From: Moraxella caprae DSM 19149
GTDB taxonomy: Bacteria; Pseudomonadota; Gammaproteobacteria; Pseudomonadales; Moraxellaceae
Assembly: GCF_000426885.1 (NCBI RefSeq)
Contig: NZ_AUGF01000025.1
Location: forward strand, 1 to 44,431
Reading direction: 5' to 3'
Length of the DNA stretch: 44,431 nt
Shown in pieces: positions 1 through 9,200 of the stretch. Every line of letters starts with the position of its first letter. The stretch's first letter is position 1. The notes under the pieces were generated by a model. The model searched no databases. It saw nothing but the letters and a program-made list of their open reading frames with translations, and was not told the DNA's origin. A program made the position numbers and the translations under genes.

Positions 1-50
1 CGATGGTAGTGTGGTTCGCCCATGTGAGAGTAGGTCATCGTCAGCACCTT
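1..50 (+). rRNA. rrf: 5S rRNA, 3' end (partial)
   Basis: The first ~50 bases match the 3' part of bacterial 5S rRNA, including the conserved GTGAGAGTAGG segment of the last helices. They are followed at once by an intrinsic terminator. The rest of the gene and the rRNA operon lie to the left of the window. The exact 3' end (48-50) is estimated. Confidence 0.9.
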
Positions 51-56
51 ATTTAG

Positions 57-85
57 CCCCCTCTGTCATTGATAGAGGGGGTTTT
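57..85 (+). terminator. rRNA operon intrinsic terminator
   Basis: An 8-bp perfect stem CCCCCTCT (57-64) / AGAGGGGG (74-81) is followed by TTTT and a further T-rich stretch. It closes the rRNA operon just behind the 5S gene. Confidence 0.9.
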
Positions 86-176
86 GGTTTTTAAAATCGT
101 TGAATTTGTGTATAATAGCTGACTTAACTTTACTTATATTTATGTGAGTAACTTGCTTGTGCGTAGGGTGATATTA

Positions 177-689
177 ATGGGTGGGCAAAAGGCGTTCACG
201 TTGATTGAGTTGATGGTGGTCGTGGTTGTGATTGGTGTGATTGGTATGATTGCTTATCCTAGTGTGATGCGGGTTTTGCGGGGGATGGAAGCAAATAATG
301 TTACATCTGTCGTTACTGATGCATTAAAAGAAGCCCGCAGTCAAAGCCATATTACTAAGCAAAACATTGTTATGTGTCCTGCCGATGAGTCAAATCGTTG
401 CCATAAGCAGTCGGGAGTAAAAATTATCGTGTTTAGGGATTTAGATGGTAATGCCCGTCTTGATGATGGTGAGTTGATTAAAGAGTATGGGCTTAATTTA
501 AAACATGGCAGAATTGACATGAGAGTGTCAGCATCTAGGCATTATATTAAGTACTTTGGGGTCAGTGCTAGTCCACGTGGTCATTTTGGACATATTAAGT
601 ATTGTTCGGTGTCTGATGAGTTGTCCTATAGGATTGTCTTAACGCATACAGGGGTTGTTAGAAAGCATGTTGATGATGTGGGGTGTTAG
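177..689 (+). CDS. FimT/GspH-like type IV minor pseudopilin
   Basis: About 170 residues with a short leader MGGQKA followed by FTLIELMVVVVVIGVIGMIAYP, the class III prepilin signal and hydrophobic N-terminal helix. Glu is at +5 of the mature chain, as needed for pilus assembly. The residue before the predicted cleavage site is Ala, not the usual Gly; type IV prepilin peptidase usually needs Gly, so processing may be less efficient. The C-terminal part contains two cysteine pairs (CPADESNRC and a later Cys) as in GspH/FimT folds. Family members prime type IV pili and several bind DNA during natural competence; that role is inferred here. The ATG at 177 is preferred over an upstream GTG at 144 because it gives a normal-length leader and has AGGG upstream. 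A -10 TATAAT lies at 111-116. It ends 5 bp from the convergent gene. Confidence 0.85.
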   Translation: MGGQKAFTLIELMVVVVVIGVIGMIAYPSVMRVLRGMEANNVTSVVTDALKEARSQSHITKQNIVMCPADESNRCHKQSGVKIIVFRDLDGNARLDDGELIKEYGLNLKHGRIDMRVSASRHYIKYFGVSASPRGHFGHIKYCSVSDELSYRIVLTHTGVVRKHVDDVGC

Positions 690-694
690 GTTTG

Positions 695-1186
695 TCAAAG
701 ATGGCTTGGCAATCTTGGCGGTACATTCGGATTGCCCACACTCATCACCGCCGTGCCATAGGCAAGCACTTCCACGCCACCACCGTCTATCGCTGATGTC
801 TCAATGCGTACGCCATAGATTTGGTTATAGCCGTATTCATGCGCCTGCTGTTTCATACGCACAATCGCTTCACGCCTGCCACGCTCCAAAAGACTCTCAT
901 ACACGGTCAAATTTTTGCCAAACAAACTCAAAAAATCAGCAAACACAAGCTTAAATCTATCTTGGGCGATAGACACGCTTCCCATCACAAGCGTGCCGTC
1001 CGTCTGCACCATTGGCAGAAAAAAGCGTTCGTTTGAGATGATGATATGCCCAAGCAAATGCTCGTCATCATCAAGGCTTTCCAAGTGCTTACGCTCATTC
1101 ATCGTACCAAAATACCACCCCACAAAAAACAAAATAATGGCGATGACGATTTGCAGATTATCAAAAATCAGCTTGATAATGTTCAT
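695..1186 (-). CDS. YbjQ/UPF0145-family protein with N-terminal membrane anchor
   Basis: 163 residues. One membrane segment at residues ~10-27 is followed by a domain like that of YbjQ proteins: the stretch SLLERGRREAIVRMKQQA...YGVRIETS...VLAYGTAV aligns with the neighbouring YbjQ protein. The family forms pentameric beta/alpha folds once called heavy-metal-binding; the biochemical function is not settled. It starts 5 bp after the stop of the upstream paralogue, so both are probably co-transcribed from the right. The tandem pair seems to be one soluble and one membrane-anchored copy. Confidence 0.75.
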   Translation of the reverse strand: MNIIKLIFDNLQIVIAIILFFVGWYFGTMNERKHLESLDDDEHLLGHIIISNERFFLPMVQTDGTLVMGSVSIAQDRFKLVFADFLSLFGKNLTVYESLLERGRREAIVRMKQQAHEYGYNQIYGVRIETSAIDGGGVEVLAYGTAVMSVGNPNVPPRLPSHL

Positions 1187-1191
1187 ATCAA

Positions 1192-1566
1192 TTACTCAAA
1201 CGAAGTCGGATTAAACGCAGGGGGCTGTTGTGTGTTTTCAAACGGGGCATTTCGCACCGCTTTTACCGCCGTGCCATAAACAAAAATCTCAGACGCACCC
1301 ACCGCCACATTGGACGTAGAAAAACGCACGCCCACCACAGCATCCGCCCCCATTGCACGGGCTTTGTCTATCATACGCTCCAACGCTTCTTGGCGGGCTT
1401 CTTCTAACAGCTCGGTATAGGCGACAAGCTCCCCGCCCACGATGTTTTTTAGCCCCGCCAAAAAATCCTTACCAACGTGCTTGGTGCGGACAGTACTGCC
1501 ATAGACCACGTCTAGGCGTTCGGTGATGGTGTAATTGGGTAGGTGCTCTAGGTTGGATAGTTGCAT
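1192..1566 (-). CDS. YbjQ/UPF0145-family protein
   Basis: 124 residues, soluble. It has the family signature: an N-terminal VVYGSTVRTKHVGKDFLAGLKNIVGGE segment, the helix LLEEARQEALERMIDKARAMGADAVVGVRF, and the closing FVYGTAVKAV. This is normal YbjQ length. The ATG at 1566 is chosen because AAGGAAAACCCC precedes it; an upstream extension to 1611 has no good ribosome site. First gene of a two-gene minus-strand unit with its anchored paralogue. The role is unknown beyond the family name. Confidence 0.85.
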   Translation of the reverse strand: MQLSNLEHLPNYTITERLDVVYGSTVRTKHVGKDFLAGLKNIVGGELVAYTELLEEARQEALERMIDKARAMGADAVVGVRFSTSNVAVGASEIFVYGTAVKAVRNAPFENTQQPPAFNPTSFE

Positions 1567-1630
1567 GGGGTTTTCCTTATTTAATTCAAAAGCAAAGTAT
1601 AACAAAATCAAACCAATATGACAATTTTTC

Positions 1631-1659
1631 TTGAAAATTTGGCAAATTTAGGCTAAAAT
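1631..1659 (+). promoter_or_regulatory. rpmE2 promoter and long leader
   Basis: TTGAAA (1631-1636), a 17-bp spacer and TAAAAT (1654-1659) form a good sigma70-type promoter. The predicted start leaves a leader of about 150 nt before the L31 start codon, with a GCCG-CAAT-CGGC hairpin near 1750. L31 leaders are known sites of ribosomal-protein autoregulation in several bacteria; such a role here is inference. Confidence 0.7.
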
Positions 1660-1817
1660 AGCGTTTTTTATTTCCCATATAACTCCCACTTAAGTTGGCT
1701 AATAAACGACGGTGTGGTGTATCATGTCAAAGTTGGTTGATGATGATATGGCCGCAATCGGCAAGCGTTGCTTGAAAATGCCTTTTTATTAGTGCTTAGG
1801 TTTATTGGACTTTTATC

Positions 1818-2078
1818 ATGCGTAAAGACATTCATCCAGAATACCGTGAGGTATTATTCCACGACACCAATGCGGACGTTTATTTTCTAACTCGCTCTAC
1901 TGTGGCAACCAAGACCACTCGTGAGTACGAAGGTGCCCAGTATCCATACTTCCCACTTGATATTTCAAGTGCATCTCACCCATTCTATACTGGTGAACAA
2001 CGTCAAGCGTCTAACGAAGGTCGTGTGGCAAGCTTTAACAAGCGTTTCGGTGCATTTGCCAACCGTGGCAAAAAATGA
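1818..2078 (+). CDS. rpmE2: 50S ribosomal protein L31 type B
   Basis: 86 residues, the usual length. Begins [16 protein letters not shown], contains [15 protein letters not shown] and ends in the conserved HPFYTG...[12 protein letters not shown] block. The zinc-binding CxxC of type A L31 is absent, as expected of the zinc-independent type B form. L31 bridges the two ribosomal subunits at the central protuberance. Monocistronic: its own promoter and long leader upstream, an intrinsic terminator 31 bp downstream. Confidence 0.97.
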   Translation: MRKDIHPEYREVLFHDTNADVYFLTRSTVATKTTREYEGAQYPYFPLDISSASHPFYTGEQRQASNEGRVASFNKRFGAFANRGKK

Positions 2079-2109
2079 TAGATTTTACAAATCCATCTAT
2101 GTCGTTAAA

Positions 2110-2139
2110 ATACCCCAAATCTCTGGTTTGGGGTATTTT
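2110..2139 (+). terminator. rpmE2 terminator
   Basis: 10-bp perfect stem ATACCCCAAA (2110-2119) / TTTGGGGTAT (2127-2136) ending in a T run. Confidence 0.9.
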
Positions 2140-2299
2140 CTAAATGAAAATCGCGTTAAAAAGATAGGCGTGTCCTAATTTTTTTAAATAAACCTTTGAT
2201 ATGAGCTGGAGCACACAGCACTAGCACAATATGTCTGTTATCAACCTTGCAAATAATCAGGGGTTGATGTGGTAAATGGCTTAAATCAAGAAAAAAATT

Positions 2300-2805
2300 T
2301 GTTATGAACAGCAAGAATGCCAAGAAAAAGCCATTGGTAATATTATGGGTATTTTTGATGATTTTCACAAAAGTGGCGATATATCCAGCACGTTATCTAC
2401 GCATTGCGCCATCGACAACTATCAGGTTTTTATTAATGATGATGAGATATCGATGTCGTGATGAGAGCTGACACAGGCAAATTTTTACCTTTATTGAGGC
2501 ATTAAGGCGATTTTTGAGCCAAGCCAAGCATTTTGGCGACAAGAAGTCCATCATCTTAACCCCTACCACGCCCATTCGTGAAGGTAGAAAAATCAATCTT
2601 GAAGACACCAAAGATTACTTTAAAGGTCTTTACAATGATGCTCATGGCAAGGAAATTGCGTCTGTGTCTATGAAATTGGCAATATTTCTGTCATTAATGA
2701 TTTCATCAAATCTGAAAATTTGTCCGCTCTGGCCATGACACTCAGCTTGTTTGACAAAGGTGGTAATGTTTTCAATCGCCCCTTGGAGAGGAATTCACAC
2801 GCCTG
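2300..2805 (+). pseudogene. Degenerate coding remnants, family not recognised
   Basis: The 870-bp stretch between the L31 terminator and the prophage holds no intact gene. Fragments in different plus-strand frames read like protein: an IGNIMGIFDDFHKSGDIS piece near 2340, a KSIILTPTTPIREGRKI...DTKDYFKGLYND piece near 2550-2640, and an ISVINDFIKSENLSALAMTL piece at ~2690-2800. Shifts and stops separate them. This is best read as one decayed gene, possibly truncated by the prophage to its right. I cannot name the family. Confidence 0.35.
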
Positions 2806-2837
2806 ATTTGTTTTTTTGGGTAATAGTCTAAAAAGTA

Positions 2838-2940
2838 TGCCAAACTGTAAAATCGCAAAAATTCCTGCATAAAATAACATAAATATCTGCATAAAGAAAA
2901 CCCAATTATGCAGATATTTTTATCACAGTATGCAGATATT
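2838..2940. repeat. Left prophage end: cluster of transposase-type sites
   Basis: Four copies of a TATGCAG(A/G) motif lie within 80 bp: inverted at 2864 (CCTGCATAAA) and 2882-2894, direct at 2906-2918 and 2928-2940. The second and third form a 13-bp perfect inverted repeat, AATATCTGCATAA / TTATGCAGATATT, around an 11-nt loop. The same motif recurs at the other prophage end. Multiple end sites of this kind bind MuA-type transposases; that function is inferred. Confidence 0.6.
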
Positions 2941-2952
2941 AATCTAACAAAC

Positions 2953-3177
2953 TTACACCCCAAACTCCCCTCGCTCCCCCTGCGGAGCTTGCCCTGTGAT
3001 TTCATGAGTCTGTCGGTCATAATAGACCATATCGCCCACCTCTGCTTGTCCGCTTAGCACCACAAACACCCCACCGAGTGTCTGCCCGACCACCACGCCT
3101 TGCCCCTTTTGGCCTGTGATTTGTGCCACGCCTTTGGGTGTGGCAAAGAGTCTATTAAATGTTTGATATAAATTCAT
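2953..3177 (-). CDS. Small phage protein, last gene of the late operon
   Basis: 74 residues, not recognised by family. It is Gly/Val-rich and beta-prone (GVAQITGQKGQGVVVGQTLGGVFVVLSGQ), with no signal or membrane segment, and looks like a compact OB- or SH3-like fold. It follows the 630-codon tail gene by 58 bp and is the last gene before the prophage end. A small tail-associated or accessory virion protein is the likeliest role, from position only. Confidence 0.6.
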   Translation of the reverse strand: MNLYQTFNRLFATPKGVAQITGQKGQGVVVGQTLGGVFVVLSGQAEVGDMVYYDRQTHEITGQAPQGERGEFGV

Positions 3178-3235
3178 GTTTTTTGCCTTTGAATTATTGA
3201 CTTTTTAGAGCATTAATGTATAATATAATTGGGTG

Positions 3236-5065
3236 TTAATGTCCAATATACCTATCAAGCCCCACCACCTGCCACACGCTTGGCACACCGTCCTCTACTT
3301 TGACTTGTACGTCCACGCTGACCACGACCGCCTTATATCCGCCCTCATCGTTGATTTGCCAGATATCGCCTAGCGTGGCAAGGGGCAAGCCGTATTTATC
3401 TGACCAGCGTGTCGTTACCGTCATGTCCATGTGCGTACCAGAGTCTGAGAGTATTTGTACACCTTTGGCGATGGTAGCGATTTGGTCGGTAAACAGCTCA
3501 TTGGACTGTGTGGAGGCTTCATTGGTGCGTGCCGATTGTTTGCGATAGACGTTATCCAAGCGTGCGGTGCTGGTCAGCCAAACGTTGTCATAAGCAGGGC
3601 TTACCCGTTGTTGCTCGCTGATTTGGCGAATGGGGTCAAGACCCAAGATAAGATTAGGCTCTGCAGTGGCAAGCTTCCAAGCAGGGACTTTATGACGAGG
3701 CTTGATGATAAGCTGTGGCTCGCTGACATGGCTTGATACAAACGCCCCGCACGCATGAGCGACATCGGAGAGTATTACAATCGGTGTCTTATCGGTGCTA
3801 TATACCCCTGCACTGATGAGCCAATCAGGGGCTTGATATTCTGCCGTCATGCCTGTATTTGCCAATGCTTGCTGACAGAGCTGACTGGCAAATAAGGCTT
3901 GATTTAATCCGCCTTGTTTATTTGTCGTGTAGTCTGCTGACAGGCGAGCGGTAACACTTCGCCCTGATAGGGTGTAGCTATGATTGACAAACGAGCGGTT
4001 TTTGCTTATCTCCTCACCCATGATGACAAAGCGGTGATTGTTAATGACCACGCTAATCATCGGCTCATTACCACGGCTACCCAGTTTATCCTTGATTTTG
4101 GCAAAGTCTTTGGTGGGTATCTCAATGCGTCCTTGCCAACAAAAGCTGTCCATGTCTGTTTTGATACTAAACGACAAAGGATTGGCATTGACACCACCGA
4201 TGGTGGCGGTGATGGTATTATGCACGATATAAGCTCCTAAATTTGGGGTGGTGGTCGGTGGTAAGTCATGCCAACAGAGGAGAGGCAGAGGCAAGGAACC
4301 CGCAGGGTGCTCTCCTCGTTTGCGTCTTAAAGCCAGTGGCAGTCGGTCAGATGGCGGCCTGATACTACAATACGACACAGGTTTATCAGGCTCTGGCTCT
4401 GGTATCGGATAATAGCGACAAGGCACAGGCACGCTATGGGTGATGGTGTGCGTGCTAGGGTGGGCAATTAGTGCACTATCCGCTTGGTGTATGTTATCGC
4501 CAAATAGCCCCTGCGTGTCTGATAATCTGCCATGTGTACAGCCCTGCAAATAGCTCTTAGCCCCATATTCAGCCACATGACAACTAAATAACCTCACATC
4601 ATCGCCCACGCTAATGTGATGAGCGTGGTGAAGTGCCATGAGAGCTTGCCATGTGTGCCGATAGACACTGCCAATCAGATAAGGTGTACCCATAGCACTA
4701 TCTGCCCCACTAGCAACAGGGATAAAATGGCGAGTGAACATATCACGCCCATAAGTCATTGTTAGCGTATCACCATACACCACACCATACGCCCGTGCCA
4801 CCTCATCACTTGCTATACTCACTTGTCTGCCCATATTCACGCCCTGTGGGTCAGATATTAGGCTATCAAACTCCGCCATGACAGGGTTTTGTCTTTTTGG
4901 GGTTGGGTCAGTGGACTTGGGTACTGGGTCAATCGGTGTTGGCAAGACCACATCCAGCGTGCCTAACTTGCGATTAAGTGATAATGGCAAGCGGTCGGAC
5001 GGTGGCTTATCACTTATCCGCCGTGTCAGTGGCAAGGGCAATTTATCACGGGTTAGGTCTGCCAT
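3236..5065 (-). CDS. Tail-tip/tail protein with repeated LPLxL motif
   Basis: About 609 residues from the ATG at 5065, which overlaps the end of the upstream gene by 13 bp; an in-frame extension to 5128 is less likely. No named domain is recognised. The N-terminus holds short repeats RDKLPLPLTRR, SDRLPLSLNRK and SDRLPLALRRK, plus a weaker SLPLPLL, in two pairs separated by ~200 residues. The C-terminal half is beta-rich with regular Trp/Tyr, as in tail hub proteins. Position after the tape measure and the 1193-codon virion protein fits the tail-tip cluster of siphophages. Function is inferred from order. Confidence 0.7.
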   Translation of the reverse strand: MADLTRDKLPLPLTRRISDKPPSDRLPLSLNRKLGTLDVVLPTPIDPVPKSTDPTPKRQNPVMAEFDSLISDPQGVNMGRQVSIASDEVARAYGVVYGDTLTMTYGRDMFTRHFIPVASGADSAMGTPYLIGSVYRHTWQALMALHHAHHISVGDDVRLFSCHVAEYGAKSYLQGCTHGRLSDTQGLFGDNIHQADSALIAHPSTHTITHSVPVPCRYYPIPEPEPDKPVSYCSIRPPSDRLPLALRRKRGEHPAGSLPLPLLCWHDLPPTTTPNLGAYIVHNTITATIGGVNANPLSFSIKTDMDSFCWQGRIEIPTKDFAKIKDKLGSRGNEPMISVVINNHRFVIMGEEISKNRSFVNHSYTLSGRSVTARLSADYTTNKQGGLNQALFASQLCQQALANTGMTAEYQAPDWLISAGVYSTDKTPIVILSDVAHACGAFVSSHVSEPQLIIKPRHKVPAWKLATAEPNLILGLDPIRQISEQQRVSPAYDNVWLTSTARLDNVYRKQSARTNEASTQSNELFTDQIATIAKGVQILSDSGTHMDMTVTTRWSDKYGLPLATLGDIWQINDEGGYKAVVVSVDVQVKVEDGVPSVWQVVGLDRYIGH

Positions 5066-5409
5066 GACTGCCACAGTTCCATTTGCTCGGCTTGGGTTTT
5101 GTCGCTCATGGGGGTTACATAATCCCAAGTGGCAGGTTCGTAACGCTCCACCCCATCGGATGGGGGCAGGTCTCGTGCCATGATGAGATACTGCTGATTT
5201 GGGTCAAGATTGTTAATCAGATAATGCCCATTGTCCAAGCTGTAAAAGCGTGAATGTACACTCAAATCCATATTAAACACCACCATTTCACGGCGGGCAG
5301 GGACACCGCCAATGGTTACAATGCCGTCAGCATCACCTGCAACATAACCAAGATTAGGTAGCATAAGCTCAACATCCGCAATGCTGTGTACTTCTGTAAT
5401 TGCGTTCAT
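5053..5409 (-). CDS. Phage tail-region protein, unknown family
   Basis: 118 residues from the ATG at 5409, which has GGGAG just upstream; its first base overlaps the stop of the preceding gene by one position. Contains an LINNLDPNQQYLIMARDLPPSDGVERYEPATWDYV segment suggesting a small beta-sandwich (carboxypeptidase-regulatory/fibronectin-like) fold, with no membrane segment. Tight coupling to both neighbours suggests a structural or assembly partner in the tail tip or fibre. I do not recognise the family. Confidence 0.65.
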   Translation of the reverse strand: MNAITEVHSIADVELMLPNLGYVAGDADGIVTIGGVPARREMVVFNMDLSVHSRFYSLDNGHYLINNLDPNQQYLIMARDLPPSDGVERYEPATWDYVTPMSDKTQAEQMELWQSWQT

Positions 5410-6245
5410 TAGTACTCCCAATAATCAAGATAAATCATCGCTCCAAAAGCATAAGCATCGATAGCCCAGTCAGACGTGCTATTAGGTAAAAATACCGATA
5501 ATACAGGTCTGCCTTGATATTCTGTTATCACTGTACGCCTTTCAAGGTTTGAGGTCATTGCGTTTTTAATCAGTAAGGCTGGCTGATGAGACAATACAGA
5601 CCCATCTGACCTATAATAGACATCAGAGACCATTGTAATAAAAAATGTTTCTTGCTTGTTGTATTGCCAAGATAATGACGCACCATTTGACAAAAAATTG
5701 GCACCAGTGTGCTTGCCAAGTCTAAAATCGAGTCCAATTGGCGAAGAAGTGCTACTGCTACTTATATAACCCAAACTAAGCATAGCCATGTTTTGGTTAT
5801 TGTCGTTAATCGCTGATTTGGTCAGCCCCATATAGTTTACTTTGCTCATACCATTGACAGTAACAATAAAATACAGCCCAAGCTCACACACGAGCATGAC
5901 CCAGCCTCTTGTCTTGAACCGTCTAATTTCATAAGTGTTAAGTTGTCCTGCATTCCAATTTGCACGCACTTTTTGTGTACCATTGTAGCAAAATGGATAA
6001 CAGTAGTCATTCACTTCTTCCACCCCGATTTTACTCATCATGATGTTTGGGGAGATAAACTCAGCAGATACATCTGTTTCATTCTCAATCGTATAGCCAG
6101 CACCTTGTTTATTGCCATAGCCAGTTACTAGGCAAGCCTTAAAGATAGATTTGATGTCGCCCAGTTGCCCCAGTAGCTGTGGGGCAACTGGGTCGGTAGA
6201 TTGGTAGAGTCTGGGGATTAGGGTAATGGGATTTAAATAGCTCAT
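5409..6245 (-). CDS. Phage tail-region protein, possible receptor-binding or fibre-type
   Basis: 278 residues, family not recognised. Rich in Asn, Ser, Tyr and aromatic residues in short alternating strands, for example YTIENETDVSAEFISPNIMMS and DVYYRSDGSVLSHQPALLIKNAM; no coiled coil, no signal peptide. Such composition is common in receptor-binding or tail-tip proteins. It lies between the large virion protein and two tail genes in one leftward unit. The assignment is positional. Confidence 0.65.
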   Translation of the reverse strand: MSYLNPITLIPRLYQSTDPVAPQLLGQLGDIKSIFKACLVTGYGNKQGAGYTIENETDVSAEFISPNIMMSKIGVEEVNDYCYPFCYNGTQKVRANWNAGQLNTYEIRRFKTRGWVMLVCELGLYFIVTVNGMSKVNYMGLTKSAINDNNQNMAMLSLGYISSSSTSSPIGLDFRLGKHTGANFLSNGASLSWQYNKQETFFITMVSDVYYRSDGSVLSHQPALLIKNAMTSNLERRTVITEYQGRPVLSVFLPNSTSDWAIDAYAFGAMIYLDYWEY

Positions 6246-6299
6246 AAATTATCCTTTAAAGATTGATTAATTAACATTTAAAATACAATTAAAACCGCT

Positions 6300-9200
6300 T
6301 TAAATTTCGGTCGTATCGCCAAACAACACCTGCGTATAGCCGTCTGACCCCTTAGGGTTGTCCGCTGACGGCTGCACGGCACAGATGACCCACACAGGCA
6401 TGAGCGTCCCCCATGTGTTAAACCGTACCACCTCTTGCACGCTCCATGGGGTGTCAGTGCCAAAAGCCTCACGAGGTATGGTAAAGTAGGGCTTTTTGGT
6501 GGACGGATTGATTGGGGCTAAGTCTTGTAAGGTGTCGGTTTTTAGCACAAAGCCGAGTGTTTGCCCATACAACTCAAATTGTGATGAGCTGGTAAACTTG
6601 ATGAGCCATTTCTCATCAATCGCCCCATCATCGGTGAGGATAATGGGATAGTCTTTGACATTTAAGCGGTTTAATGGCTCATCTCCAATGCGGGTGTCTT
6701 GCCAGACGTTCGTCCAGTTTCGCTGAGTAAACGGCACGCTCGCTCGCACTTGTAGATTGCCACCAATCAGCACGCTGGCGACATATGTGTCTTCCAATGG
6801 ATAATCTCGCTTGGTTGGAAATATCAAGGTGAGCGTACCGTCAATATCTACACTGTGTATGCGGTTTTTCTCCTCCCACGTGCAAGTAGCAAATAAGGGC
6901 AGGGCATAATCGGACAAATCGAGCGGACTTGTCCATGTGATACTGCCCGCCTCCAAATCATAATCCCACAGTTCGGCATTGACCGCCTTGCCTGTACTGT
7001 CGGTAATACACAGGCGGTCTAAGTCGGTGCGGTCAAGGGCTATGGTTTGACCTGCCTTGTGAGCTGAGCCGAGTGCTTGTTTTAGGCTGTTGGTAATGAG
7101 TATGGTATCGCCACGGCGAAAGATAGGCACACGTCCGTCTTGGGGTAGCCTGACGGTGTCAATGCGTATGGTCGTGCTGTCCACAGGCAAATAAGAATAA
7201 GCCACGGTGCTGTATATGATAGATGAGCTAAACACATGGGTAGGCTTAAAGATTTGTCCGTCCACCACAGCGTCCGCATTGTACCAGTCCTCACTCTCAT
7301 TACCCTGTGCCTGCACCCATTTGCCAAATTTGACCGATGCCAGCCCATATTCGACATCAACCAGTCCAGAGATATACTCGCCCTCAAACTCACCCTTTGC
7401 GTTTGCGGTGGCAGAGATTTTTTTGCCATCTAGGGTAGTTGCCGAGATGGTCAGCGATGACGGACGGATTGGGGCGGACGGCGTGATAAAGCTGATAGAA
7501 TCAGTACGATTTGCATTGACGCTCGTGGTCAAAGACTGTACCGACACCGTCCCAATGGGGTCAGACAGTATCAGCTCGCCTGTACTATAATCAATGCTCC
7601 CCACTTTGTCCGCTTGCCCTGTGGCGGTCTTAAGATTAATATAAATAGAGCCGTCTTTATCAAAGTAGCTCTTACCGTTCATGGTAAATCGCACCGAGTT
7701 GGGTGTAATCAGCTCTCCTGCTCCTACATCAAATTTAATGTACGTTTGCACGGCAAGGCTATGCGACACCGCCGATGTGGGGTGATTGTCATAATAGCTT
7801 GCTGTGATACTACCGCCTGTCGCTAGGTTCGCCCCTGCGGGGGTATAACTAAACCCTGTGAAACTGGTGCGATAGACGTCTTGGTAGGTTTTGGTTGCAT
7901 AATTAATATTGGCACCCACCCAGCTTGTGTCTGTTTGTGAGTACACTTTTTCGCCAATTTTGTCTTTTTGATAGTTGGCTTTGGGGATGGAGACCGTGGT
8001 GTCAGGGTTAAACACTGCTTTGCCATTTTTGACCGTGCCGACGGTTTTGCCGTGGCTGTCTATCAGATTGCCCTTGCCGTCATCGGTCAGCGTGATAAAG
8101 ACCGTCCCCGCCCCATAAGTGCCGTGCGAGCCATCGCCTGACTGGGTAACGTTACGCCCTTTACGCCCACTGGTGCTAATCACCGCCCCTAGGGCAATCT
8201 CATCATAGCCCTCCACGGTGACAGGATAAGTCAGTTGCAACGTCCCTGCGACAAAATCGCCAATGTCAATACTGACATTACCCCGCAAGTCTCGGGCGGG
8301 GGTTGGGTGATTTTGGCTCACTTTATCGCCTGTGTTATAGCCGACAGTGACACCCTTGATGGCTTTGTCAAGCAACAACACGCCATCACGATACTGCCCT
8401 GTGACATCGCCACTGATGACCCCTTGGGCATTAACCCGAGCAGTACCGCCACGCCATGACAAGGTGATGGACGATGGGTCGGGCGTGGTGGGCAGTCTGA
8501 TGACACTTTTAACGCTCGGCACAAGGTCGGCTCGCTTGATAAATGTCGCAGATGACCCCCAATAGATGACGATTGCCGAGCCGATGTCGGGCAGTTCGCT
8601 ACACGTGATAGAGAGTGTGCCTGTTTGGGGATTTAGATTAATCGAGCCGTGCGTTTGTGAGCCTTGGGTGAGCCTGTACCACTTGCCCTGTGAGCGGTAT
8701 TGCACGCTTACCGTGCTAGGACTTGGCAGATTGACGATGTAGTTATAAGACTGGGTGTTTTCGCTCACGATGATTTTGGCGGTGTCCGAGACGACATCGG
8801 CAACACTGGCTGGGGTAAATGTTACTTTGTTGACATAAGTACTGTTAAAGGTTGCCAATCCACTGGCATAATCCACCGCCCCCACCGCTTGCCCGTTTTG
8901 AGTAAGCGTGCCGTCTGTGTCGGTGATGTTACCGCTACCTGCACTGATAATCAGCGAGTTTGGCAAGATAGCCGAGCCTACATATAAGCTGTTTTGGGTG
9001 CTGTTAATGGTCAGTGTGATAGCCTCCTTTGCCCCATCAAAGAGTGCAACTGTCAATCCACTGGCGGTCAAATCGGCAAGCAAAGTCTCGCTTTGGGTCG
9101 TTGGCACCAGTTTCTCCATGAGTGATGGCACTTGTACGCTCATCATGCCCGCTTTGATGGCTTTGGCAAGGGGCTTGACACCATAGTATTGCCCTGCGTC

